DNA of 64,000 bases from Paguma larvata (GCA_030068075.1 CM057839.1:18517167-18581166), one strand, 5' to 3'; counted from the stretch's first letter, positions 47,081 through 59,870 are shown. Translations and numbers: made by a program. Notes: generated from the sequence alone by a model not told the origin.

Positions 47081-48440
47081 TCTCTCTGTCTCACACACAC
47101 AATCCCTGGCATTTGATTTGATTTAAATAATCATTGTGTTCTTATCTGAATTTCTCGTTTGAAATAATTTTTGTGATTTTTAATTAAACATAATCTTGAT
47201 AATCACAAATCTAAAGTAAGAATTACTTGCTTAAAGCTTTTGCAGGTACTTAATATGCAGCTTTTAAAGATTTAACAAACAGGTTCCTGAATAGAAATTT
47301 CTTTTCACACCTCCAGAGTGACTATGCCAGTAAAAAAAAAAAAAAAAAAGAATAAATAATGCAGTTTAAGGGGTAAATGAGTTTCATGGCCAGACTTAAC
47401 TGTGTTATTAGACATATGAACTTAAAAATGCTAGATGTTTAATATTAGCTGGTATCAACTGGCAAGAACATAGAGAGAATGGCGATGTTCACAGCATTTT
47501 CTTTCTGAAATAAAATAGTTAAGTTTCACCTCTCTCAAAATAGGGTTTTTAGAGAGTGACTTTTGAGATAATATAAGGGTTGAAATTTGTTCTTTTTAAG
47601 TTAATAAAAAACTTCAGAAATAACATAATTCAACATGCAGTTTACGAATAACTTACAGAAAATGTGCATTAATATTTTTAATACTTTTGACGTCCTTCGA
47701 ATAAGCATCTATGCCAGATAGTTTGGGTTAGTTTGCTCATTGTCCTCTCCAACCCTCTTCAAGGATACAGAGAACAAAAAATTAAAACTACCTTCTCCAG
47801 TCTGTCCTCCAGTTAGGATGCATGGTGTGATTTAGGTTGCCATAACCGGATGTTCTCTGTGGGACTTTGATGTAGAACTGCTTCATTTGGGCAGGGAGGC
47901 CAGGGCAAGCCTCCAGGGAGGGTTGGTGCAGATCCGGGAAGAGATGGTGATTTTGCTGATTCTGCCACTGATTACTCTTCCCAGCTGGAACGGGGTAGAG
48001 TAGGGACTAGAAGTTATGCCAGGAAACTTAATCTAGAGCAGAGTTTTCTCAACCTCGACGCTACTGACCTTCTAAACTTGGGGGAGGGGGCTTATCCTTT
48101 AAAATAGAAATGACAGTTTCAATTTTGTGATTTTCTAAAGATCTTTTTTTTTTGCTTATTTTTTTCAAAACAAAGGGATTTTTCAATATATTTTCTACTG
48201 GAGTATGAGTTAAATACAAATGTGGATGCAAGAAAATTACAACAGATCATAAAAATCCACCCGTTTTTAAATCACTGAGGATCGAAAGAGGTCTCTTCAG
48301 GTCTCCCGAGTGAACTTGATACTGAGGAGCAACCAAGGTATCCAGGCACACAATATCAGAGCAATAAGTGAGCACAACACGTACATGCTTATTTTCAGCA
48401 TGTTTTATTATTTGAGATGCAAATAAGGTTAGACTTTATT
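47081..48440. other. Unassigned intergenic sequence
   Basis: A short DNA-element terminus may lie at about 48040-48080 (TTTTCTCAACCTCGACGCTACTGAC). No gene. Confidence 0.4.
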
Positions 48441-48442
48441 GT

Positions 48443-48842
48443 TTTGTTATAGACTGAATTGTGTGTCTTCAAAATTTATATATTGAAGCCTGAACCCCAA
48501 ATGTGACTACAGTTGGAGATAGGGCTTTTAAGGAGATAACTATGGTTAAATGAGGTCATAAGGATGGGGCCCTAATCTGATAGAATTAGTGTCCTTGTAA
48601 GTAGAGGAAGAGACCCCAAAGATCTCTCTCTGTTTCTGTGCCACGTGAGGCACAGAAAAAGCCATGTGAGGATACAGCCAGAAGGTGGTCATCTGTAAGC
48701 CAGGAAGAGAGGTCTCACTCCAAGCCAACTGCACCATGATCTTGGACTTGTAGCCTTCAGAACTGTGAGAAAATAAGCATCTGTTGTTTAAACCACTCAG
48801 TCTCTGGAATTTTGTTATGGCAGACTGAGCAGGCTTATACTA
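48443..48842 (+). mobile_element. Complete MaLR (MLT1-type) solo LTR
   Basis: Starts TGTTATAGACTGAATTGTGTG, passes GGTTAAATGAGGTCATAAGG, GGGGCCCTAATCTGATAG, AAGCCAGGAAGAGAGG and AGAACTGTGAGAAAATAAG, and ends near GGCAGACTGAGCAGGC. About 400 bases, with no flanking internal retroviral sequence, so a solo LTR. Confidence 0.9.
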
Positions 48843-49139
48843 TCTCTTGTGCAAAGAGAGTTTAGCAATAATCAAATACCGTTGTTCCTACAGATGTATT
48901 TGAACCATTGTTCTTGCAAACATATTTGAAAACAGATTGTGAATATTTAAAGGAAAGACACTAGAATGTCTATATCAAAATAGAAAAAAAAAAAAAAGGA
49001 TTGACAAGAAGCTTTAGTTGGGAGGAGTAAAAGAAATAAAGAAAATAATGGCATGGCAAAGACAGCCTCCTTGCCCTAATGACGGCAATTCAGTAGGGGA
49101 GACAGAGATATAGAGAAATAATTTCAGTACAATGAGATA

Positions 49140-49920
49140 CTGAATTTGCATTTTGTTGTTGCACTAACAAGTTACCACAAACTTAGCTTAAGATGAAATG
49201 TATCATCTTAGAATTTGATAGGTCAGAAGTCTAACGTGTAACTCACTGGGCTAACATCAAGGCGTTCGGAAGCTGCTTTTCTTACGGGGGCTCTGGGGAA
49301 GAATTTGCTTCCAAGCTGATTTGGATTTTGGGGAATATTCAGTTCAAGGTGGCCAGAGGGCTGTGATTCTTCTTCCTTGCTGGCTGGCAGTGCAGGTCAT
49401 TCTTAGCTTTTAGAGACCATCTACGTTCCCTTTATTAATCATTGAAGTCATCATTAAAGTCAACAAAGACAGACCAGGTCCTTCTCACACCTTAAGTCTC
49501 TCAGACTTCTCTTTCTGTTTCATCTCTCCTGTCTTACTCTTCTACCCTTCTCTTTGGCTTTTAAGATTTTATGTTGAGGGGTACCTGGGCAGCTTAGTTG
49601 GTTAAACATCTGACTCTTGATTTCGGCTCAGGTGATGATCTCACCATTTGGGAGTTTGAGCCCTATGTCTGGCTCCGCAACGACATTGTGGAGCCTCCTT
49701 GAGATTCTCTCTCTCTCACTCTGCCCCTTCCCTGCTGCATTCTCTTTCTCGCTCTCGCAATAAATACATAAACTTTAAAAATAAAAGATTTCATGTTGGG
49801 CCCACCCTATCTTAAAATCAGCTGCAGAATCCCTGTACAACAGAATTTAGGTTAATGTTTGAATAACCTGGCAATATGTATCTTGGGGGATGGACACCTT
49901 TAGAATTCTGCCCTCCGCAG
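49140..49920 (+). repeat. Old interspersed repeat, split by a SINE
   Basis: GTTGCACTAACAAGTTACCACAAAC, AGGTCAGAAGTCTAACGTG, GGGCTAACATCAAGGCG, then after the SINE GGGCCCACCCTATCTTAAAATC and ATTCTGCCCTCCGCAG match a widespread old mammalian repeat that I recognise but cannot confidently name. Confidence 0.65.
49577..49794 (+). repeat. Carnivore tRNA-Lys SINE, older subfamily
   Basis: Head GGGGTACCTGGGCAGCTTAG, body CATCTGACTCTTGATTTCGGC. Duplications AAGATTTTATGTTG (49563-49576) and AAGATTTCATGTTG (49795-49808). Confidence 0.94.
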
Positions 49921-50940
49921 AGAGTGTCTATCCGGGTGCCATGTGTATGGTACATTCAGATGTACCAGCACGTCTAATGGCTGCACTTGAGAGCGCTGAA
50001 ATTGCCACTGCAGTGCTTGTCCCTTACACCAATATTTTTGCCACCACCACTGTGATTATCTTCAGTACCATTATGCCTGTCACAGGAGGGTATTTGAAGA
50101 GAGCTCATTTTAGCTTTCCTCTTTCCTTCTGCAGCCTCCTTGTCCTAGGACTCAGGCGGAAGTCCTTGGGCATTTGGCCAGAGAGCAATCTAATATAAAA
50201 ATACTGTGCATAATGTTTTCCCTGTGATGACAATCCTTTATCCTTGAAGCAATCTCCTACATATCTATGTTTTCTCCCCTAAGAATGAGTTCTTTTCCAG
50301 AAGTTTCTTTGGACTCTCATATACATAGACTCCTGCCATTCTTACCTCCTAAAACCTATAGATTTGCTCAGATATGCCGACTTTTAGGATACACATAGAT
50401 CCACTTTCAACTGAAATCCTTGCAATGCCATGCTCCAAAGATGTACACTGGACCCTTCATTTTCCTCAGATTTGGGACATAATTTGTTTGGACTCCCCAG
50501 TTCACGCTCTGTGGGAATTCAAAGCCCTCCCCACGATTTCCACAAATGCCCCTTCCACTTACTTCTTCATCATCCTGTGTCCCTCTCTGCTACGTTTGTG
50601 TATGTAGCCATTGGACCTACTTTTCGCATTGTGTAGCAAAAATGAAACAGCAATGGCTCAAATAGGGGATAATTCTCAGTCTAGATCTATGACACCATTT
50701 TGCTTCGGCCCTTTTCTTCTTTCTGCTCCTGCGCCCCCAGTGCATGGTTTTTACTCTCTTGGTTGCAAGATGCCTGCTTCACCTTCAGTCTCCTGATGAC
50801 ACTTCCAGTACGAAAAAGAAGAAGGGGTTGGGGAAGAGTCACCTATATGAAGAAACCCATACCCCCAGAAGCCCTCCAGGTACTTTTCAGTGATGTGAAT
50901 TGTGTACTTGGACACATTTCACCCTGGAAAAAAAAAGAGA
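49921..50940. other. Unassigned intergenic sequence
   Basis: Moderately GC sequence with chance open frames up to 102 codons (49890-50198). None shows a recognisable domain. Confidence 0.35.
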
Positions 50941-50944
50941 GAGA

Positions 50945-51105
50945 GAGATTCTATTAATCAAGAAGGAGAGGATTAAGAGGACACTTATTATGAGCCCTGA
51001 GTAATGTATAGAACTGTTGACTCAGTATATTGTACTGAAGCTAATATAACACTCTATGTTAATTATCCTGAAATTAAAACAAATAAAAAACAGAGACAAA
51101 AAGAA
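50945..51105 (+). mobile_element. Carnivore L1 3'-end fragment
   Basis: GGACACTTATTATGAGCCCTG, ACTCAGTATATTGTACTGAAGC, AATATAACACTCTATGTTAATT and the A-rich end match the carnivore L1 terminus. 5' truncated. Confidence 0.8.
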
Positions 51106-52020
51106 GGTGATATGGTTATTGGACAGGTATTGGTAATGGTTGCCATAGTAAGTGCCTCCTGGCTTCTAATATAAACCAATTTGAGCTAACAGTTTTGTTA
51201 TTCATCAGTTTCCACCAAAGATCACTCCACACCAAACATATCAAATGTTTAATAATTTTACTGAAGAGCTGAGATCTCTTCAGGTATAGTTCGCTCCACC
51301 TGCTACTCTATTACTCCTCATTTCTCATGAGCTGGGCCAGCCCATTTAATGCAGCATTCCTAAGAAGAATGCCAGTACCAGCCATTAAGACAGTAACTTC
51401 CCACTCTGCCACCTATATGACATTTCAATATAAAAATAATATTATTTCCTACAGTCACATCATTGTAATCTCCAGGAAGTCAATATCATAGTCCATATTG
51501 AGAAATACTATTGTCCTGCTCTGAGGAACCAGTGCTTTAAAACTATTCTCCTGGGTTTTCGTAGATTTTTAAAATCTAGGGTTGTATCAGCTTGGTAGGA
51601 CACATTCTGAAAGCTATTACGTTAGAGGTTGGGAGACTCAATCCTTTCTGTTGTTGCTGTTGTACCCCTAAGAATGATTGCTCTAAGAAGTTAGAAAGTT
51701 GGATCTGTTTCGATCCCCATGTTCCTCTTACATAAAACGGAGCTTGGTGATCTTTAAGGTCCCCAAATGTTTTTACCTGTGAGGGGAAAAATGCTTGTAA
51801 CTGGCCATTGTTTTAAGAGAAAGGAAGAATATAAGAAAAGGAAGATAAGGAAGAGGGGCAGGTGGGGGGAACCATGAGGGGAGACTCGGATATACTCGTG
51901 TCTACTTCTGTGTCATGTTACAGGATGTCCCCTCTGCAAGATGACACTAGTTCATGTCAAAGCTTCCCTCCCCCTCCCCATGCCCGGCTTATACCTTCCA
52001 AGGTATAGGACCCTCTTCCA
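51106..52020. other. Unassigned intergenic sequence
   Basis: No gene or recognised repeat. Confidence 0.35.
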
Positions 52021-52024
52021 AGCA

Positions 52025-52174
52025 GAGGAGGATCAGAGAGAGAATCTTAAGCAGGCTCTGCACCATCAGCAGAGAGCCCAATGTGGGGCTCAAACTCACG
52101 AATCGTGAGATCATGACCTGAGCCAAAACCAAGAGTTGGACACTTAACCGACTGAGCCACCCACGTGTCCCCAC
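52025..52174 (-). repeat. Truncated older carnivore SINE
   Basis: Reverse head and body only (AATCTTAAGCAGGCTCTGCACC to GAGCCACCCACGTGTCCCC). The tail and CT-tract are mostly missing. Confidence 0.88.
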
Positions 52175-52199
52175 AATATTGCTTTCAAAGACTGAATAG

Positions 52200-52600
52200 T
52201 CCACCAGGGGAAATAAAGAGAAATAAAAATGCTGTCAGATAGGCATAGAAACCCATGGGAGAAAAGAGGAGAGGTGTCTAATTAAAACTAAAGGAGTCAG
52301 AGATGGCTTTCTAGAAAAGATTCCTAAGTTGAGACCTGAGGCATAAAAATTATCTAGACAAAAAGGAAGTACAGTCAGGCACACCAAGCAGAGGGCACAG
52401 CATAGGCCCCGGAAGAGAGAGATGGCTGGCATAGCTTGAGCTGTGAGAAGTCAGTGTGACTGCAGGAGAGGGCTGACCCGGCAGTGCTGAGCAAGGGGTG
52501 CTCGTGATGGGCCTGCATACCAAGTTTAAGTTTGTTTCAAACCCACAGAAGCCATGGAGAGGTTTTAAGTACAGGTATGACATGAGCATTTACACACGGA
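52200..52600 (+). repeat. L2 internal fragment
   Basis: GGCTTTCTAGAAAAGATTCC, AGTTGAGACCTGAGGCATAA and GGCACAGCATAGGCCCCG follow the conserved internal L2 segment. Confidence 0.7.
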
Positions 52601-52674
52601 TGCCACAAAAACGTATTTTTCTTCTGAATTCTTAAAAAAAATTCTGAATTCTAATCATATATTTCCTCTCTGTC

Positions 52675-52795
52675 TTACCTATTAGATTATGAATTTCTTT
52701 GAAGGCAGGGAAGATGTTTTATCTTGGCAAAGCTTCTGCACATAGTAGGTAGGCATTTAATAAGTGTTGAGTGAATGAATAAAGGAATGAGAAGA
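52675..52795 (+). repeat. L2 3' end
   Basis: TTTGAAGGCAGGGAAGATG, CACATAGTAGGTAGGCATTTAATAAG and GAATGAATAAAGGAATG. Confidence 0.8.
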
Positions 52796-52918
52796 CGAAT
52801 AGGGAAAGTCTTATGGGAGGGACGGTACGCTGGTTACATGTATTCGGAGATGCTGTTATGGTGTAAGCAGAATGAAAAAGACTGTGAGACTTCAGTGTCT
52901 TTAAAAGATAAACTGATG

Positions 52919-53147
52919 GGGCGCCTGGGTGGCTCAGTCCGTTGAGCGTCCGACTTCGGCTCAGGTCATGATCTCTTGGTCTGTGAGTTCGAGCCCCGCG
53001 TCGGGCTCTGTGCTGCCGGCTCAGAGCCTGGAGCCTGCTTCACATTCTGTGTCTCCCTCTCTCTCTGCCCCTCCCCCACTCATGCCCTGTCTCTCTCTGT
53101 CTCAAAAATAAATAAAAATATTTAAAAAATTAAAAAAAAAAAAGCTT
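52919..53147 (+). repeat. Felid tRNA-Lys SINE
   Basis: Well-preserved complete copy with short duplications AACTGATG (52911-52918 and 53148-53155). Confidence 0.96.
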
Positions 53148-54249
53148 AACTGATGTCTCCCAATCCTGAAGCTGCAGTGGCTTTACGTATGGGGCTGTTT
53201 TTCAGTGTCTTACGTCTTGAAAGTAAAAATACCTTTACAATATGTTGAATGGAATTATCAAAAACTTTAGAGAAGAGACAGACATGAATTGTTAAGAGGT
53301 ATTTTCTTCTTCATGCTAATATAATATGCAAATATTAATGTTAACCAATATTTAATTGGTGATCCATAATGTTAATAACCTGATTTTTAATTAAGAAAAA
53401 AAGCATTCTTGGCTAGGTGAGGAGCATTTTTGAGGTAAATATTTATGCCTACCTTTTAGATACCATTCAGATTTCTAGATTTTAAACCAGTGATACTACC
53501 CAACCTTCTTCTAGGATGGTGTCTAGGAATAAGCAGTAACTAGCTTCCATATTTATAATTTCATTCATATTTTAGGAAGGGTGAATGCATGCACAAATGG
53601 TAAGTGGAAAATTGCTATCATCTCTCTTATTAACCGTGTCAATGGGAAGCCTAGTTATTCAAGACCATGAATCTCTAACTAAGATTGAACCACACATTTA
53701 GTGTCATAGAATCTTAAACTACAGGCCTAACTCTTATGGAATAAACAGTTTCAAGGTAACTGGTCTTGCAAACTCACATCTATAAAATACAACAAATTTT
53801 ATATATGGTTTTAATCTTTATTGCAAGGACCTTCAAATGCTTTATGGACAGATTAATCCTCATAACCTCTATTTGGGAGATGGCAAGTATTGTCTTCATC
53901 TTATAGAGTGAAAAATTGAGTCATCTAAAGGTCTTGGCTTGTATCCAGTTAGCAAACTGGAACGTGAAGGGGAAGAAAAAAGCACCTTAAATCTGCTGCT
54001 TCTTGGTGTAGAGCCTCCGTCACTGAAGTTTGGCAGCCATCTAGACGGTAAATTATGAAATTTATTCCCTCCTGAAATTCATTCTTGGCAGATGTTTTCC
54101 TATTGGTAGATTTCAAAATGTATGCTGCCTAATGTTAAATTAAATGAATGTATCATTTAACAAAGCTTGTACTTAAAAAAAAACTATTTTTCATGCTTCA
54201 AGCTAATATTTTTGTTTTTTAAAAAATTAGCCACTTTTAATAAAATGTC
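53148..54249. other. Intergenic sequence with a MIR-like piece
   Basis: A diverged reverse MIR probably lies at 53815-53960 (TCTTATAGAGTGAAAAATTGAGTC). No gene. Confidence 0.45.
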
Positions 54250-54725
54250 TAAAAAACATCATGAATTTATACAAAAATTATAAATGTGATACATGTATGA
54301 TGTAAAGATATACATATGATATAAAAAAGTAGTAAAACCAACGCCCACGTACCCACAACCCAACTTACGAAATGCATTACCAATAACTTTTAAGCTTCTT
54401 TTTTCATCCCCAGGGTGGTTACCATTGAATGCTGTGTTTATCATTTCTTTGATTTTCTTTATAATCTTAGCACATGCGAACATATCCCTTAAACAAAAAT
54501 AACATATTACTGAGTTTTGTCTGTTTTTGAACTCTCCATGAATGGAATTATACTGTATATCTTTTGTAACTTACTTCTGATGTCATTTTAACTCCAGGAT
54601 TAATTCCATAATGTTTACCACAATTTATTTTTCCATTCCTGTGGCAATTGACATTTCTGTTATTTGTATTTTTTTTTTCCATTACGAACGACGTTGCTAT
54701 GGAAATTCCTGGAAGTAATGTCTGT
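54250..54725 (-). mobile_element. Old L1 3' region, antisense
   Basis: CACGTACCCACAACCCAAC, GTGTTTATCATTTCTTTGATTTTC, CTGTTTTTGAACTCTCCATG, GGAATTATACTGTATATC and CACAATTTATTTTTCCATTCC match old L1 3' sequence. Non-functional. Confidence 0.7.
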
Positions 54726-54879
54726 CTTAGCTTGGGCTCCCCTAAGAGCAGCACTTGATATACTTGTATACCGATAGTTTATTGGGGAAGCGATCTTAGG
54801 ACAAGCATGAGTAAGAAATGAGGCTCGTGAAACAGAAAGAGAGGAATCCAACAGGGGATGTCGCCTAATGGAAAAATGT

Positions 54880-55412
54880 TTGTGTTACCCCAGATCCATG
54901 TGTTGAAGCCTAATCTCCAGAGTGGTTGTATTTGAAGATGAGGCCTGTAAGGAAGAAATGAAGGCTAAATGAGCTCTTAAGAGTGGAGTCCTGATCCAGT
55001 AGGATCAGTGTCCTTATTCAGAAGAGACACCACAGCATAAGGAATATAGCGCTGTATGGTGACACATGGTAGTAGCTACACTTGTGGTGAGCATAGCACA
55101 CAGTATAAACTTGTCTAATCACTAATGAACTAGAGTAACACTGTGTGTCAAGTATACTCAGAAAAAAAAAATATAGCAGACACCAGATTGCTTGTGTTTC
55201 CTTTCTTTCCCTGCCATTGTGTGAGGACTCAGCAGGAAGGCAGCCGTCTATACGCCAGGAAAAGAGCTCTCACCAGGAACTGTATCTGCTGGCACATTGG
55301 TCTCAGACTTACAGCCTTTCTCATGGCCTCCAGAATTATGAGAAAATAAATTTCTGTTGTTTAAGCCATGCTATGATATTTTGTTGTAGCAGTTCAAGCA
55401 AACTAAGCCACT
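54880..55412 (+). mobile_element. MaLR (MLT1-type) LTR, split by an L1 end
   Basis: Left part: ATGTGTTGAAGCCTAATCTCC, GGATCAGTGTCCTTATTCAG. Right part: TGTGAGGACTCAGCAGGAAGG, CTCCAGAATTATGAGAAAATAAATTTCTGTTG. Solo LTR remnant. Confidence 0.85.
55033..55177 (+). mobile_element. Carnivore L1 3' end inserted in the MaLR LTR
   Basis: TAGTAGCTACACTTGTGGTGAGC, AATCACTAATGAACTAGAG, TGTGTGTCAAGTATACTCAG and poly-A, flanked by AGACACCA (55025-55032 and 55178-55185). A 5'-truncated target-primed insertion younger than the LTR. Confidence 0.85.
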
Positions 55413-55439
55413 ATCCACTGCAGTGGGCAAAGGGTGATT

Positions 55440-58400
55440 TTTGTCGTCGATTTTTATAGCTTTAGCTCTACATTTAGATCTTCAATCCATTTTGAGTTAA
55501 TGTTTGTACATGTTGTGAGGTAGGGGTCTAACTTCATTCTTTGGCATATGCATACCCAGCACCATTTGTTGAAAACGGTATTCCTTCCTTATTGAATTAT
55601 TTCACCGCCCTTGTTCGAAATCAGTTGACCATAAGTGTGAGGGCTTTTTTCTAGGACTCTCATTTCCATTAAAATTGATCTATATTTCTATCCTTTTTGC
55701 CAGTACCACGTTGTCTTGATTCCTATATCTTTGCAGTAAGTTTTGAAGTTGTTTTTTTTTTTTTTTTTTTTTTTTTAAATGTTTATTTATTTTTGAGAGA
55801 CAGAGAGGCACAGCATGAACAGGGGAAGGGCAGAGAGAGAGGGAGACACAGAATCAGAAGCAGGCTCCAGGCTCTGAGCCATCAGCACAGAGTCCGACGC
55901 GGGGCTCGAACTCACAGACTGCGAGATCATGACCTGAGCCGAAGTCGGCCACCCAACCGACTGAGCCACCCAGGCGCCCCATGAAGTTGTTTTTTTGCAC
56001 CCTTTAACTGTGTCCTTCCTTTTCAAGATTGTTTTGGGTATTCTGTGTCCTTTGCACTTCCATGAATTTTAGAATCAGCTTCTTAATTTCTGCAAAAAAG
56101 CTAGTTGGGGTTTTGATAGGGATTACATCGAATTTTTAGGGCAATTTGGGGAAGTATTGCAATAATAACAATACTACGTGTTCCAATCCTTGTATATGGT
56201 ATATTCATCCACTTATTCAGGTCTTCTTTTCTTTCTTCTCATGATGTTAGTTGTTTTCACTGCATAACTTTCACATTTCTTTTCTTAAATTTATTTCTAA
56301 GTTTTTCATTCTTTTGATTATATTCTAAATGAATTTTTTTCTTAATATCATTTTAGGATTTTTCATTGCTAGTTTATAGAAACAAAATTGATATTTGTAT
56401 ATTGATCCTGTACCTAAAACTTTGCTTAATTTGCTATTATTACTAATAACTTACAGTGGATTTCTTTGAGTTTCCATATACATGATCATATCACCTGTGA
56501 ATGGATAGGTTTATTTTTTCCATTCCTTTCTGGAGGCCTCTTTTTATTGACTAATTGTCCTGACTAGGAACTGCTGTATAACACTGAATAGAAGTGGCAA
56601 ATGCAGACATACTTGTCCTGATTTTAGTGAGAAAGTTTTCAGTCTTTCACCATAAAGTGTGTTGTTAACTGTGGGTTTCTTATAGATACCATATACCAGA
56701 CTAAGAACATTCTCTTCCATTTCAATTTGGTTAGTGTTTTTATCATGAAAGGATGTTAAATTTTGTCAAATGTTTTTGTTGTGTCTAATTCAGATAATTA
56801 TATGACATTTGTCCTTAATCCTATAAATATGATGTATTACATTGATTTATTTTCATATGCTGAAAACCTCATGTTCCTGTGTTATATCCCACCTGGTAAT
56901 GATGTAAAATCCTTTTAATATATTGCTGGATTAGGTTTGCTAGTATTTTGTGGAGGATTTTTGTGTGTCCATTCATAAGGGATATCAATCTATACATTTT
57001 TTTATGATGTCTTCATCTGGTTTTCGTATCAGGGATTTGAGTTTATCCTACTTTGAGTTTGTTGAGATTCTTGTATTTGTAAATTAATATTTTTCAAGTT
57101 TTGGATGTTTCAGCTGTTCTTTTATCAAATATTCATCTGGTTTTGGCCTCACAGAGTGAGTGTGAAATGTTCCCTTCTATTCTTTTGCATGAGTTTGTAA
57201 AGGATTGTCATTATTATTTAAACATTTGGTAAACTGAATTGTGAATAAATCTTGTCTCTAGGTATTCTATCTGTTATGGAAACTGGGGCATTGAAGTCTG
57301 CATATATTATAGTTGAATTGTGTACTTATCTCTTCAATTCTATATATCTTAAGTTCTTTTTTTTCTTGCTTCTACCGTTATTACTTTATTTTGTGTTAAA
57401 TATATATTTTCTAACATACCATTTTAATTCTGTGATTTCTTTCATACATATGAAGTCCTGCAGATTATGATTTTAATTTATAACAATTTAGTTCACATTA
57501 ATATCAATTTAATTTCAATGTTTTATAAAATCTTTCTTCTAGTATAGCTCTGTCTCTTTGTGTTATTACCGCCATGGCAGTTACATCTATATATATTATA
57601 AATCCATCAACACAGTTTCATCATTATTACTTTATGTAGTTGTTTTCCAATAAGGTAAGAGAAAAAAACCCCAAATGAATTTATATTGTCTTTTATGTTA
57701 GCCTATGTAATTCGTTTTATCAGTGCTCTTTCTTTCTTTCTTCCTGTGGATCAGAGTTAGTGTAATGTCTTTTTTTTTTTTTTTTTCCTAAAGGGCTTTA
57801 ATTATTCTGGTAGGGATTGTGTGCTAGCAACAAATTACTTTAGGTTTTGCTTATCTGGAAATGCCTTAATTTCTGTCTTGCCTTTTGAAGGCTTGTTTTT
57901 CTAGATATAAAATTCTCATTTGATAGTCTTTGCATTCAACACATTGAATAAATCATCTCATTACCTTGTGGCTTCAAGATCTCTGAGGAGAAATCAGCTG
58001 TTAATCTTGATAAATCACTCTTATAATGGTGAGTTGCTTCTCTATTGCTGCTTTTAACATCCCCTCTTTGCCATTTGACAGTTTAATTAGGGTGTGTCTA
58101 GGTGTAGATATCCGAGTTTATCCTATTTTGAGTTTGTTCAGATTCTTGTATTTATAAATTAGTGTTTTTCAAATCTGGAATATTTTCAGCCACCATTTCT
58201 TCAAATATTCCGTCTGCCCATTTCTTTCTCTCTCTCCTTCTGGGGCTTCTGCTATGCATATGCTGATATGCTCGATGGTGTCCATAAGTTATCTGAGGTT
58301 GTTCATTTTTAAAATTCTTCTTACTTTTTGTGCCTGAGACTGGATAATCTCAATGGGCCTCTGTTCAAGTTTGCTGATTCTCTTTCCTGCCTGTTCTGCT

Positions 58401-58440
58401 GTTGAGTCCCTCTAGTATGTTTTTCATTCCAGATATTTTA
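55440..58440 (-). mobile_element. L1 ORF2-region remnant, about 3 kb, antisense
   Basis: Continuous antisense L1 text: CAATCCATTTTGAGTTAATG, GGTAGGGGTCTAACTTC, AGCACCATTTGTTGAAAAC, TCGAATTTTTAGGGCAATTTG, ATGATGTCTTCATCTGG, TAATTAGGGTGTGTCTAGGTG and GACTGGATAATCTCAATGG. Endonuclease/RT frames are broken throughout. It carries a SINE at 55759-55981 and an internal duplication (57039-57134 against 58114-58210). The right end merges with an L2-like piece. Confidence 0.85.
55759..55981 (-). repeat. Felid tRNA-Lys SINE in the L1
   Basis: Reverse complete copy with duplications TGAAGTTGTTTTTTT (55744-55758 and 55982-55996). Confidence 0.96.
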
Positions 58441-58469
58441 ATGTTTACAATCTTATTTTCCCATCAGAA

Positions 58470-58570
58470 TGTGAGCTTTTAAGAGGCGGAATGTGGTCAT
58501 ATCATTTCTTTAGCTCTGGCATTTGATGTCTAGAATATAACAGACACTCTGTGGATACATTTGAATTAAT
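58470..58570 (+). repeat. L2 3' end
   Basis: GAATGTGAGCTTTTAAGAGG then AGACACTCTGTGGATACATTTG. Diverged. Confidence 0.6.
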
Positions 58571-58774
58571 TAATGTGAAGAAGGTCCACAGCCAAATGTC
58601 ATGTACCATGCAAACACAGCTAGACACAGTGGGGTTCTCCAGGGGACTTCTACACCATTTAAAGAAACTGATACTTTTCATTATATGGATTTAGTTCTAG
58701 AATAATAGAAATATAATAAAATTCTTGATATATTATATAATAAATCTTATTATATAAGACAGCATAACATACGG

Positions 58775-58985
58775 TGAGAATGCCAGCTTCTAAATGAGCC
58801 ATACCGAGTTCAAATCCTTGCTCTGCCACTTACGACTTGTGTAGCTTTGGGCAAGTGCCACCTACAGGCTTAAATTTCATGTCCTGTAAAATAAAAAGGG
58901 TTACTATATGCATGAAATGACATGCAAATGGATGGAAAACAATTGACATAGTTTTAGACACATAAGAATCACTCAAGAAATTATA
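58775..58985 (+). repeat. MIR SINE
   Basis: GAGTTCAAATCCTTGCTCTGCC, ACTTACGACTTGTGTAGC, TTTGGGCAAGTGCCACC and ATGTCCTGTAAAATAAAAAGGG preserve most of the MIR core. Confidence 0.88.
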
Positions 58986-59870
58986 TAATTAATAAAATGA
59001 TTAGGATTTCACTATTAACAAAACCTTAGATCAACCGCATCATGTGTACAGACATAAAATTCTTAAATAAAATGCCAGTTTGATATAATTTAATTAGGGA
59101 AAAATATTTCCTAATGACCGAATAAATTTTTCTCAGAACTTAAGAATGCTTAAACATATGGGATTCTAATAATAGAATAAATTTCTTTGCTTCTGATCCT
59201 CTTTCTATATTTGGTAAGATTACTTCTGCTACAATATCATTACCCATTGCTTCATTAATCTGTAAAGGTTTTTCTAATTGGAATTGCATTATCTATAGAA
59301 TAAAAAATTTAACTTGATTTGAGCCCCACATATTATCACCCTTAATATTTATTTTAAGTTTTTCTTCTGATATTTCCCGTGCTAACTTTGGATCAGAAAT
59401 AATATAGATCACTCTTCTTATCCCCCAAATATCTTATGCTTTTTTGCCTATTTACATTTGTTCATTTCATACCATCCACCCCCAAAATTGTAACTCAAAC
59501 TCTTTCTTTTGGATCATTTTTCTAAGTCTGTGTACAATCATAATTTTCCCAACTTTTGTTGTTGTTGTCAGTTGCTGTTATTATTACCTAAAGGAACTTT
59601 AACATCCTTTTCCTCGACTAGACTGCAGTCTTTCATAGGAGAGGGGTCTAGTTACTTTTGTAGACTCGATGTGCAATACTTAAGGTTACAGAACAAATAA
59701 AGATTTTAAAAACATCTTTAAAAATTATACTTTATAGAAATTTAGTCTTGGCTAGTAATCTTTTTCTAATTATGGAGAAACCGCTGCATGTCACTTTTTA
59801 GGAAATTTGATGTGCTCTGATCAAATGCATCTCTTTAAAGTTCTGTTCTAATATAAGCCTAGACTTTTAA
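58986..59870. other. Unassigned intergenic sequence
   Basis: AT-rich, no gene or recognised repeat. Confidence 0.4.

Noticed and set aside
48443..48842. Possible endogenous retrovirus with coding capacity
   Set aside because: Only MaLR LTR remnants are present here and at 23.9 and 54.9 kb. No gag, pol or env-like frame adjoins any of them.
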